Source: Streptomyces sp. NBC_01296 (lineage in GTDB: Bacteria > Actinomycetota > Actinomycetes > Streptomycetales > Streptomycetaceae). From it: a stretch of DNA of 64,000 bases. Positions 1-7,858 of the stretch are shown piece after piece. Position 1 is the stretch's first letter, and every line of letters starts with the position of its first letter. Below the pieces are notes generated by a model. The model was not told where the DNA came from. It ran no database searches and saw nothing but the letters and a program-made list of their open reading frames with translations. The DNA lies in the NCBI RefSeq assembly GCF_035984415.1, contig NZ_CP130720.1, positions 5,394,001-5,458,000 on the forward strand, given 5' to 3'. The position numbers were made by a program, and so were the translations under genes.

Positions 1-115
1 TGACGGCCCCGGCAGCGGTAGCCTCGGCGGTACGGTCGGCCACGGGCCGCCCGGTCAACAGGCTCCCGATCCGCCCCTCGGCGGCGGTCGCGGCGCCCAA
101 CTCATGACCGTGTGA
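1..115 (+). CDS. C-terminal fragment of a Gly/Pro-rich protein (5' end outside window)
   Basis: An open frame enters from the left edge (codons start at base 2) and ends at a TGA at 113-115. The ~37 visible residues are rich in Gly, Pro and Gln and end in Ala-Gln-Leu-Met-Thr-Val. Codons are G/C-ended, as in a real Streptomyces gene. The composition resembles the low-complexity C-terminal tails of ESX-associated proteins, and the next genes are ESX-associated, so it is probably the end of another member of that locus. No domain can be recognised from so short a piece, and a chance open frame cannot be excluded. Confidence 0.45.
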   Translation, partial: DGPGSGSLGGTVGHGPPGQQAPDPPLGGGRGAQLMTV

Positions 116-121
116 CCCCCA

Positions 122-170
122 TTGCACGTGCAACCCCGAGCTTGGGGCTGTCGGAACCGGTCGCTAGAGT
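122..170 (+). promoter_or_regulatory. Promoter with adjacent 12-bp palindrome before the ESX accessory genes
   Basis: A -35-like TTGGGG (142-147) and a -10-like TAGAGT (165-170) are separated by exactly 17 bp, which fits a housekeeping sigma promoter and a start near 177, about 100 nt before the GTG at 277. Directly upstream is the perfect palindrome TTGCACGTGCAA (122-133), then a short inverted repeat CCCC-GAGCTT-GGGG (134-147) that overlaps the -35. The palindrome is a candidate operator; no binding protein is identified. Confidence 0.5.
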
Positions 171-276
171 GATCGGTTAAGACGTAGTACGTGCGCGTGC
201 GAACGGGTGCGAACGGGGACGGGGAGCAGCGGAAACGCTGCAACCACGGGGATTTCGGGGAGTCGGGGAGGCCATC

Positions 277-825
277 GTGGCAGAGGAGCAGGCGCCGGGC
301 GGGCTGGCGGGTCTGGGCGGCATGACTACGGGTGTGGCGGACGCGATCCGGGCGCAGGCTGCGTCGCAGGCGAAAGCGGCAGCGCTGAAGGTCGAATACG
401 ACACGCTGTCGGGGTACCAGAACATGGTGAAGGACCTGCTGGACGACCTCACCGGCTCGAACGCGGACCACAAGAAGCTGGCGAACGACACCCTGCCGGC
501 GGGCAAGCTCGGCACGGGATTCCCTGAGGCGGACGCCCTCTTCAAGTCGTACGGCACGGTCATCACGGAGCTGCAGAAGCTCTCGAAGGGCCTGGCGGAA
601 CAGATCGAGGGCCTGGGCATCGCGATCCTGACGGCGGGCAAAGGCTACGGCGGTGTGGACGATGAAACGCAGCGACGGATGGTAGCCATCGCCAAGCAGG
701 CAGAGGCACATTACGTTCGGGAGCGCGATCCGTATCCGGAGGAGCAGCGCAAGCTGGCGGCCTCGCAGCACCCTGGCCCCGCAACTCCTGGCACCGGTGG
801 CAACGCGAAGGGGGGTACCTACTGA
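277..825 (+). CDS. Helical ESX-associated hypothetical protein
   Basis: A 182-residue soluble protein without signal peptide or membrane segment. The GTG start is set by a strong GGGGAGG ribosome site at 264-271. It is Ala/Lys/Leu-rich and should be largely alpha-helical through residue ~150, with a Pro/Gly-rich tail. The stop codon overlaps the next start by one base (TGATG), so the two genes are translationally coupled. Position, size and helical character fit a partner or chaperone of the following WXG-like protein in a Streptomyces type VII secretion locus, but no named family is recognised and the role is inferred from context. Confidence 0.75.
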   Translation: MAEEQAPGGLAGLGGMTTGVADAIRAQAASQAKAAALKVEYDTLSGYQNMVKDLLDDLTGSNADHKKLANDTLPAGKLGTGFPEADALFKSYGTVITELQKLSKGLAEQIEGLGIAILTAGKGYGGVDDETQRRMVAIAKQAEAHYVRERDPYPEEQRKLAASQHPGPATPGTGGNAKGGTY

Positions 826-2249
826 TGGCAACGAGTTTTGAAGGCTACTCGCACCAGAAGCTGCGCGAGATGAGGGCCTCGCTGGACCCGACTGCGGTCA
901 AGGACCGTGCCGACCGCCTGCAGCAGGCGTCAAAGGACATCGCGAAGATCGCGGAGAAGCTGAAGAACCACCGCGTCACCGGCTGGGAGGGCGAAGCGGC
1001 CACGGTCTTCCAGGAATGGGTGGGCCGGGCCGGCAACGCGACGCTACGGCTGAGCGAATACAGCGCGACGGGCGCCCATTGGATGGGTGAGACCGTTCAG
1101 AAGATGATCGAGGCGCGGGACATGCCCGCCTACGACACGAGGTCCGCCGAGAACCTGGCAGCAGCTCTCAAGGCGCACAACGACCCGGACGCGCAGCAGA
1201 TTGCCCAGCAGGAGCGGAGCAAGCTCGACAAAGAACACAATGAGTCCATCAGGTTGATGAACAACCTGGCGCAGTCGTACGAGCTGTCGTACGGCGAGAT
1301 GAACAAGGCGGAGATCCCGACCTTCCCGCCGCCGCCGGCGCGGTTCGTGCCGCAGGATGTCTACGGCAGCGAGGACATGGAGCGGCCGGGATCCGGCGGA
1401 GGCGTTGGATCTGCCGGTTCGAACTCGTACGCGCCTCCGGCCCCTGAGTCCTCCTCGAACGAACCGGGTTGGGTGCCGGGCCATCAGCCGAAGGCGGACG
1501 GTACCCCGCCTCAGACGACTGTGCCCACGACCCTGCCCGGGATCCCGGACCGTAACGTGGACGTGGGCCTCGACCACGTTGCGACCCTGCCGCCGCCCAC
1601 GACGCTGCCCCCGACGACGGGCACACCGGTCCCCAACCTCCCCGTGGGCCCCGGACCCGGCCCTGTCGCTCCGCTCCCGCCCCTGGGGCTCCCTCCGATC
1701 ACCGGGAAGACGATTCCCGGATTCGGTCCGGGGCTCGGTCAGCTGCCGAACCTCGGTCCCGGCGGGAACGGCCTCAGCAAGGTCAACCCGATCGCTGGGC
1801 CGCCCCCGCGGGATTCCGGCATCATGGGCGGCCGCGCCGTGCCGACCAGCGGCCCCAACGCGGGTATCCCGCGCGGCACGGTCATCGGCACCGAAGGCAC
1901 GCAGACGGGCCGAGGCATGATGGGCGGTCCCCACGGTGGTGGCGGCGCCCACGCCGGCGGCGTGAGCGGTTCCCCGACGGCACGTCGGCTGGCCTCGGAG
2001 CCGGGCGGCATCGTGGGCGGCCGGCAGGCTGCGTCAGGCGGACGTCTGGCCACCGGCGGTCAGCCGTTCACCCAGGGCGGCTCGGGTCTCGTACGCAACA
2101 GCGGCAGTGCCATGGGCCACGCGGGTGCAGGCACGCATGCTCCGGGCAGGCGACGTGAGGACCAGGGCGGCGAACGCCCCGACTACCTGGTCGAGGACGA
2201 AGAGACCTGGCAGGGCGACCGTCGTGTTGCTCCGCCGGTGATCGACTGA
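825..2249 (+). CDS. WXG100-like protein with long Pro/Gly-rich C-terminal region (putative ESX substrate)
   Basis: 474 residues. The first ~170 are helical and carry a Trp-Glu-Gly turn at about residue 54, the hallmark of WXG100/PPE-type type VII secretion proteins. After residue ~170 the chain becomes low complexity: runs of Pro, Gly and Thr with repeated 'GGR', 'GPG' and 'TTLPP'-like units, ending in an acidic, Trp-containing tail. This head-plus-disordered-tail layout resembles mycobacterial PPE proteins and the large WXG proteins of streptomycetes. It overlaps the upstream gene by one base, and the mycosin follows 27 nt later, so it probably travels through or assists the ESX machine. The exact function is unknown. 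Confidence 0.7.
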   Translation: MATSFEGYSHQKLREMRASLDPTAVKDRADRLQQASKDIAKIAEKLKNHRVTGWEGEAATVFQEWVGRAGNATLRLSEYSATGAHWMGETVQKMIEARDMPAYDTRSAENLAAALKAHNDPDAQQIAQQERSKLDKEHNESIRLMNNLAQSYELSYGEMNKAEIPTFPPPPARFVPQDVYGSEDMERPGSGGGVGSAGSNSYAPPAPESSSNEPGWVPGHQPKADGTPPQTTVPTTLPGIPDRNVDVGLDHVATLPPPTTLPPTTGTPVPNLPVGPGPGPVAPLPPLGLPPITGKTIPGFGPGLGQLPNLGPGGNGLSKVNPIAGPPPRDSGIMGGRAVPTSGPNAGIPRGTVIGTEGTQTGRGMMGGPHGGGGAHAGGVSGSPTARRLASEPGGIVGGRQAASGGRLATGGQPFTQGGSGLVRNSGSAMGHAGAGTHAPGRRREDQGGERPDYLVEDEETWQGDRRVAPPVID

Positions 2250-2276
2250 GCAGAACGGACTTTGTACGAGATGCAC

Positions 2277-3446
2277 ATGCGCAAGGCGACCGCGGCCCTG
2301 GTGGGCCTGCTGCTGGCCGGGGTCGCCGCGACCCCGGCCCATGCGGAGACCATTCGCTCGAAGCAATGGCATCTCGACACCATGAAGGCTGAAGACATCT
2401 GGAAGATCAGCAACGGCAAGGGTGTCACCGTCGCAGTGATCGATACCGGTGTCGACCAGATCCCGGAGCTCGAAGGGCAGGTCCTTCCGGGCACGGCCTT
2501 TCCTGTTGGTGATGCTGCGACTGGCAGAGACAACGACTATGGCGGGCACGGAACCGGCGTCGCTTCTATGATCGCTGCCACTGGAAAGCACCCGAGCGGT
2601 GATGGGGCCTACGGGCTTGCCCCTGGGGTCAAGATCCTCCCGATCCGGGTGCCCGACATGCTGGAGGGGCTGAACACCCCCTCCTGGGTCGCAGCCATTC
2701 GGTACGCGGCCGATTCGGACGCCAAGATCATCAATATTTCCCTGGCCATTGTCGGCACGCCGAAGGACGACGAAGCTCGTCGTGAAGCGGTGAAGTATGC
2801 GCTTTCGAAGGGGAAGCTGATCTTTGCCGGTGCCGGCAATGACGGGGATACGCTCAACGAGATCAAGTACCCCGCCGCAACCCCCGGAGTAGTGGCTGTC
2901 GGCGCCGTGGACGCGAAGGGCGAGGCGACGAAGGAATCGCAGCACGGTTCGCAGATCGACATGGCTGCCCCAGGCATCGACATCGTCACCGCCTGCAAGG
3001 GCAAGACAGGGTTGTGTACCACCCACGGCACCAGCGACGCTACGGCCCTCGCCTCCGCCTCCGCCGCCCTGCTCTGGTCCGCGCATCCCGACTGGACCAA
3101 CAATCAGGTCCTCCGGGTCCTCCTGAACACCGCCGGTAAGCCGAATGACGGTGCTCCGCGCAACGACTACATCGGCTACGGCATCGTCCGGCCCCGGATC
3201 GCCGTGCCCACGCCCGGCGACCCCGGTCCGGCGGATGTCTTCCCGCTGCCCGACCTGGCGGCGGCGGACGGGAAGAATTCGCCGGCCCCGTCGGCCGACG
3301 GCAAGAAGCCCGAGTCCAGCGCACCCCAGGCAGAAGCCAAGAAGGACGGCGGCAGCAACCTCCTCTGGATCGGGCTCGGCCTGGGAGCCTGCGTCCTCAT
3401 CGGGGGAGCCGTCACCGCGGTCGTGGTCCGGCGCAAGAACTCCTGA
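2277..3446 (+). CDS. mycP: Type VII secretion serine protease, mycosin (subtilisin family S8)
   Basis: A membrane-anchored subtilase of 389 residues. Met at 2277 is chosen because it gives a compact signal peptide ending Ala-His-Ala before Glu24; Met 2271 and a TTG at 2262 are in-frame alternatives. The triad is Asp56 (VIDTG), His91 (GHGTG) and Ser253 (GTSDA), with oxyanion Asn188 (GAGND). The residues after the serine are the mycosin-like DATALAS, not the MAxP of secreted subtilisins. A Pro-rich linker leads to a C-terminal transmembrane helix (~362-384) and a short basic tail. In ESX systems mycosin sits on the outer face of the membrane, stabilises the secretion complex and cleaves substrates. 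Neighbouring WXG-like genes support this. Confidence 0.93.
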   Translation: MRKATAALVGLLLAGVAATPAHAETIRSKQWHLDTMKAEDIWKISNGKGVTVAVIDTGVDQIPELEGQVLPGTAFPVGDAATGRDNDYGGHGTGVASMIAATGKHPSGDGAYGLAPGVKILPIRVPDMLEGLNTPSWVAAIRYAADSDAKIINISLAIVGTPKDDEARREAVKYALSKGKLIFAGAGNDGDTLNEIKYPAATPGVVAVGAVDAKGEATKESQHGSQIDMAAPGIDIVTACKGKTGLCTTHGTSDATALASASAALLWSAHPDWTNNQVLRVLLNTAGKPNDGAPRNDYIGYGIVRPRIAVPTPGDPGPADVFPLPDLAAADGKNSPAPSADGKKPESSAPQAEAKKDGGSNLLWIGLGLGACVLIGGAVTAVVVRRKNS

Positions 3447-3461
3447 CGGCGCCCGACGCGG

Positions 3462-4130
3462 ATGCGAGGGACGATCTCGGCCCGGCGGTTCTCCTGCCGG
3501 CCGGGGTCGCCCCGGCCGCCCGCGCCGAGACGGTTCGGCCCCAGCAGCGGCATCTCGATGCCGTGAAGCCCATCGACACCTGGAAGACCAGCACCGGCAA
3601 GGGCGTCATGGACACCGGCCTCGGCCGGATCCCCGCACTCGAGGGCCAGTTGCTCCTGTCCGGGGACGTCTCTCACGGGTACGACGGCGACGAGCGCGGG
3701 CACCGGTAAGCGACCGGGCCCCAGGAGGCGGGAAATCCACCCGCTCCGCGTCCCCATAGGCGGCGGAAGCACCGAGGCGATCCGCTGCACGGTGGACTCC
3801 GTCGGCGGACCGGGTCAGAGCGAGGCCGTCCCGTACGCCCTGCACGAGGGCAAGCCCATCCTTCCCGCGGTCGGCGACGGGGAGACCCCCGGCGACCAGA
3901 TCCGGCGGACGTCTCCGAGACGGCGGCATCCATGCCACCCGTTTCACCGGCCCCAGGCCGACGCAACCCGGCCCCGCCTCCGCACCCCACGCACAGAACC
4001 AGACAGACACCAGCAGGCGCCTTCCCCAGGCCTTCCCCGGGCCGCCCCCGGGATGGGAGCCTGCCTGCTCATCGCCGGAGCCGGAGCCGGAGCCGTAACC
4101 ACAAGCACCGTTCAACGTGTTAGACGCTGA
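3462..4130 (+). pseudogene. Decayed second mycosin gene
   Basis: The DNA after mycP translates, in shifting frames, into recognisable mycosin pieces. Frame A (~3485-3709) reads a signal-like end (PAGVAPAARA), then ETVRPQQRHLDAV, GKGVMDTGLGRIPALEGQ and a stop at 3707. These line up with the intact protein's ETIRSKQWHLDTM and DTGVDQIPELEGQ, with the strand that carries the catalytic Asp damaged. Frame B (~3792-3905) reads SEAVPYALHEGKPILPAVGDG, matching REAVKYALSKGKLIFAGAGND. The region ends with a membrane-segment remnant (GMGACLLIAGAGAGAV). The Ser box is gone. A tandem duplicate degraded by frameshifts and deletions explains it best. Confidence 0.8.
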
Positions 4131-4155
4131 TGTGACACGAGGAGAAAAGCACGCG

Positions 4156-4569
4156 ATGTCGTTCGACGAGGAATGGTCCACCGCGCGCGCCACCGCCGCG
4201 GCCAGCGTCTCGACGCGACTCAACCACGTCCCCACCGATCCCGGCGGTGGTGATCTCGAGATCAACCAGGACCACATCGGCGCCATCGGGACCGAGGCCT
4301 ACAAGCTGCACTCCCGGCTCCTGACCGACGGCAAGCACGCCGCGGCATCCTCGGCCGAGGCGGCCGGGGCGCTCTCCAAGGAGAGCTTCGCCAGCGGTGC
4401 CGCTCTGGCCAAGGCCAACACCGCGTGGGAGGGCCAGGTGAAGACCCTGGTGGCCGCCTGCGCGAACGTCTCCAACGGACTGAACTACTCGCTCTCCTCC
4501 CATGCCAAGGACGAGCAGCAGCTCCAAGCCGACTTCACGGCCTCCGCCATCGACAAGTACCTCAAGTAG
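4156..4569 (+). CDS. Small WXG-like ESX family protein
   Basis: 137 residues. The ATG at 4156 is preferred over an upstream TTG because GAGGAGAA lies 9 nt before it. The protein is almost entirely helical, with a Trp-Glu-Gly motif near residue 93, so it looks like an ESX/EsxA-like helical hairpin shifted towards the C-terminus. It ends 7 nt before the next gene, which encodes a large DUF6571-like protein. In streptomycetes such small proteins commonly precede the large one and may be its secretion partner. The role is inferred from this arrangement. Confidence 0.7.
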   Translation: MSFDEEWSTARATAAASVSTRLNHVPTDPGGGDLEINQDHIGAIGTEAYKLHSRLLTDGKHAAASSAEAAGALSKESFASGAALAKANTAWEGQVKTLVAACANVSNGLNYSLSSHAKDEQQLQADFTASAIDKYLK

Positions 4570-4576
4570 GCCCACG

Positions 4577-6919
4577 ATGCTGACGTACGAGAACGTGCTC
4601 AACGCGCCCGTCGACAAGCTCCAGACGGCCGTCACCGACTGGAAGGCGATGGCCGGCAAGCTCGACGAACTGGCCGAGTCGGCCCGCAACGGGATGAAGG
4701 CCAAGTCGGACAAGGCCCAGTGGAGCGGTGTCACCGCCGGCGTGGCGCGTGGGTTCGTCGACAAGACGGCCAAGGAGTTCGAAGACGCGGCCAAAGAGGC
4801 CAAGGGCATCCACAAGGCCCTGACCGAGGGGCTCGCCGTCTTCAAGTCCTCCAAGGAGCAGCTGAAGAAGATCGCAGCCGAGGAGGCACCGGCAGCCGGC
4901 TTCCAGGTGGACGCGGGCGGGCGGATTTCCGCCACCCCGCTCGCCACCGAGGGGGAGCGGAACGCGGCACGCCACGATCCCGACTACCAGCAGTCCATCC
5001 GGGAGAACCGCGGGCTGTGGCAGAAGAAGATCGACGACATCATCGACAACTGCGACGACGTCGACCAGTCGCTGGCTCGCCTGCTCGCCGCCAATGTCAC
5101 CGACGGCCACGACTTCAGCGGACCCAAGTACGCCGGCCTCGACGCCGAGCAGGCCGGCCATGCCGCAGACCTGGCCAAGAAGGGCCGGGACCTGACGCAC
5201 GCCGAGCTCGTCGAGCTCAACGAACTGCTGGCGGACAACGCCAAGGCCCCCGAGTTCTCCAAGGACTTCTACGAGACACTCGGCCCCAAGGGCGCCCTCC
5301 AGTTCTTCGGGTACATGTCCACGGACACGTACGACTACTCGAAGCTCGACGAGCAGCGGCTCAAGGACGTCCAGGAGCTCCAGAAGAACCTGGGACTGAA
5401 CCTCGCCACCGCCACCAACTCCAAGAGCGAGCCCCACCTGCCCGACAGCTTCGCGCAGGACCTGCGCAAGCTGGGCACCCAGCACATCCCGCTCGCGAAG
5501 TACGACCAGCACCCGCCGTACGGGTACCAGCTGCTCGGCGGCATCATGCGGTACGGGAACTACGACCCCAAGTTCTTGGTCCCGATCGCCGAGCACGCCA
5601 CGCAGATCCACGCCAAGGATCCGGACTTCTTCAACCAGACCCGGCAGCTGAACGGCTACGGCAAGAACCTCTTCAACCCCTCAGGGGTCAACGGCGCGGG
5701 CTACGACCCGGTGGTCAGCTTCCTGGAGGCACTGGGGCACAGCCCGGAGGCGTCGGCCCAGTTCTTCGACCCCGACCGGCCCCCGCACACGTACAACCAG
5801 GACGGCACGGAGAAGTCCGGCCCCGCCGACCTGGGCAAGGGCGCGGGCAAGAAGCCGATCAAGAACTACCTCGACTTCTTCGGCAACGCGAAGTACGACT
5901 TCACCATCGACATGGAGGGCACGAACCCGGACGACCTGAAGAAAGTCCAGCAGTACATGCCGGACGCCCTCGGCCATGCCCTGGAGGCGGCAACCCTGGG
6001 CCACGCCTGGGACGACCCGAGGCCGGACCTCCACCGGACCGAGCAGGGCGCCAGGGTGATGGAGGCGGTCGTGCAGAAGTACGGAGGGGATGCCGGTCTT
6101 CTCAAGGCCCAAGAGTCACTTGCGGACAGCGTGGGCAACATGACCGCGGGCTACATCGACGACGTCAACCGGGCGATCGCGAACCAGGACGGGGAGAGCG
6201 TCTTCGAGCCCACGGCCAAGGCCGGCCACGTGGACCTCGAACTGGAGGACGCGCGGAACCTGCTGAGCGCCCTGGGCCAACACCCGGATTCCTACGCCGC
6301 CGTGTCCACGGCGGAGCGCATCTACTCGGCCAGTGTGCTGGAGACGCAAGGGTTTCACGACGGCCAGGTCGACGAGGGCCGAGCCCGTGCGTCGATCCGT
6401 ACGGGCGCCGAAATTCAGGGCATGCTCGACGAGTCCCGGGCCGAACAGGTCAAGGCCATGGGTGAGAAGCAGCACGAGGAGTACGAGAAGGCACACGAGA
6501 AGCAGTCGGCGTGGGTGGAGTTCGGCACGACCGCGGCCATCGCGGGCGGCGTGGCATTCCTGCCGGCCACGGCGGTGGCTGCCGGTGCCGCGGCGATCGT
6601 GGTTCCGCTGGCGGTGGATCTCGGCAGTGGCGCAGTGGAACAGGTCGCCTCCCAGGTGGTCGGCGAATGGTCGGACGGTGCGGTGGAAAAGCACAAGGAC
6701 GACGGCGAAGAGAAGACACACGCCACCACCAAGGCGATGTACCAGGCCGGGGAGCACAGTGCCCGAGCGCCCATGAAGGAGTTCATGGAGCGTCACGCCG
6801 TCGCTCCGACCAGTGTCCTCGGCAACGACCTGACCGAGTCGATGCTCGCCGGGTACCAGGCGGGCAACTCACGTGCGGAGCAGCAGGGGCACGCCCCCGA
6901 GACGGGCAAGAAGGAGTGA
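4577..6919 (+). CDS. Large DUF6571-like protein of Streptomyces ESX loci (possible effector)
   Basis: 780 residues, starting at ATG 4577, 7 nt after the small ESX-like gene. Residues ~1-115 are helical and begin LTYENVLNAPVDKLQ, a head typical of Streptomyces type VII-associated proteins of this size (DUF6571 in memory). A long alpha-helical domain without recognised catalytic motif follows. Near residues 655-690 is a hydrophobic Ala/Gly/Val stretch that could be one or two membrane helices, then a charged tail. A secreted membrane-active or structural effector is possible. No nuclease, ADP-ribosyltransferase or other toxin motif could be seen. The stop overlaps the next gene by 4 nt (GTGA), suggesting that the next product acts with it. 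Confidence 0.7.
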   Translation: MLTYENVLNAPVDKLQTAVTDWKAMAGKLDELAESARNGMKAKSDKAQWSGVTAGVARGFVDKTAKEFEDAAKEAKGIHKALTEGLAVFKSSKEQLKKIAAEEAPAAGFQVDAGGRISATPLATEGERNAARHDPDYQQSIRENRGLWQKKIDDIIDNCDDVDQSLARLLAANVTDGHDFSGPKYAGLDAEQAGHAADLAKKGRDLTHAELVELNELLADNAKAPEFSKDFYETLGPKGALQFFGYMSTDTYDYSKLDEQRLKDVQELQKNLGLNLATATNSKSEPHLPDSFAQDLRKLGTQHIPLAKYDQHPPYGYQLLGGIMRYGNYDPKFLVPIAEHATQIHAKDPDFFNQTRQLNGYGKNLFNPSGVNGAGYDPVVSFLEALGHSPEASAQFFDPDRPPHTYNQDGTEKSGPADLGKGAGKKPIKNYLDFFGNAKYDFTIDMEGTNPDDLKKVQQYMPDALGHALEAATLGHAWDDPRPDLHRTEQGARVMEAVVQKYGGDAGLLKAQESLADSVGNMTAGYIDDVNRAIANQDGESVFEPTAKAGHVDLELEDARNLLSALGQHPDSYAAVSTAERIYSASVLETQGFHDGQVDEGRARASIRTGAEIQGMLDESRAEQVKAMGEKQHEEYEKAHEKQSAWVEFGTTAAIAGGVAFLPATAVAAGAAAIVVPLAVDLGSGAVEQVASQVVGEWSDGAVEKHKDDGEEKTHATTKAMYQAGEHSARAPMKEFMERHAVAPTSVLGNDLTESMLAGYQAGNSRAEQQGHAPETGKKE

Positions 6920-7680
6920 CGAGCAGAAGAAGGCTGCCGTACGCGGCGTCCACCGCGGTCGGGGTGGTGGTACTCGGCCTGGCGGCCGCAGGGTGCAGTG
7001 GGTCCACGCCGGACGAAACGCCGACGCCGAGCGAGCCCGAACAGGTCTCGGCGATACAGGTCTGCGGCGGTGGTCTCGTCTCCCCGGCCGCCGGTCCGTC
7101 ATTGGAGAGGGTCCTGGAGTCCTCCCGCTTCGTGATCCGGGAGGACAAGGAGAACGCGGACGTCTCCTCGATCGCGAAGGCGCTGGAGAGCGCCTACCGC
7201 GACGGCAGGAAGGTGCGCGATACGTCCATCCCGTCGTGCGACATCTCCGGTGCTGTCAAGGATGTCGATTCCGACAGGTACTACCCGACGGCCTATCTGC
7301 GTTTCCGCGCCACCAGCAAGGACGCGGATGTCCCGGACTACATGCCGGGAGCCAAGGACGCGGGCACGAAGGGCTGGGCGGGCTTCCGCGAGTACACGGT
7401 CGCATTCGACTGCGTCAGCTCCCGCGTCGGCTCCACGAGCGGGGTCCCTCTCCGGATCACTGCCGAATTCCACAGCAAATGGGACAAGGGGCGGGCGGGC
7501 GAACCCGCTCTTGCCCCCGACTATGTGGCGCTGGCCCACTCCGCGGCGCTCGCGGTCGCCAAGGAGCTGGGTTGCGATGCCCGGGGAGGCCTGCCCGAAC
7601 GTCCCGAAGGCCTGCCGAAAGCGGAACCCGAATCGGGCGCGAGCCCGACACCCGGCGCCGGCGCCGTCCCGGCCGGGTAG
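6916..7680 (+). CDS. Lipoprotein coupled to the DUF6571-like gene
   Basis: 254 residues starting at a GTG that overlaps the previous stop (GTGA). The N-terminus is Arg-rich, followed by a hydrophobic core and a lipobox Ala-Ala-Gly-Cys (Cys27), so it is a membrane lipoprotein facing outward. The mature part has four further Cys residues (in VCGGG, PSCDI, FDCV and LGCDA), which could form two disulfides, and a Pro-rich end. Translational coupling to a putative ESX effector makes an immunity or anchoring role attractive, but no family is recognised. Confidence 0.7.
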   Translation: MTSRRRLPYAASTAVGVVVLGLAAAGCSGSTPDETPTPSEPEQVSAIQVCGGGLVSPAAGPSLERVLESSRFVIREDKENADVSSIAKALESAYRDGRKVRDTSIPSCDISGAVKDVDSDRYYPTAYLRFRATSKDADVPDYMPGAKDAGTKGWAGFREYTVAFDCVSSRVGSTSGVPLRITAEFHSKWDKGRAGEPALAPDYVALAHSAALAVAKELGCDARGGLPERPEGLPKAEPESGASPTPGAGAVPAG

Positions 7681-7858
7681 AGAACCGACAGCACTATGGC
7701 CGTACGAGGCGTGCCGGGGGGTGGGAAGGGGGCGCCGGGGGTGCAATGCGACTGCCGTGCTGCGTTCGTGGTCGGTGTGGTCCTAGGTCCCGCGGCCTAC
7801 CGGGGAATCCGCCGAATTGACAGGGGCGCAACCCAGGCTTGCGCCTTACTCTGGGGCG

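Noticed and set aside
7817-7852. TTGACA ... TACTCT as a promoter for the MFS gene
   Set aside because: The boxes are 24 bp apart, too far for a normal sigma factor; no better -10 lies at 17-18 bp.
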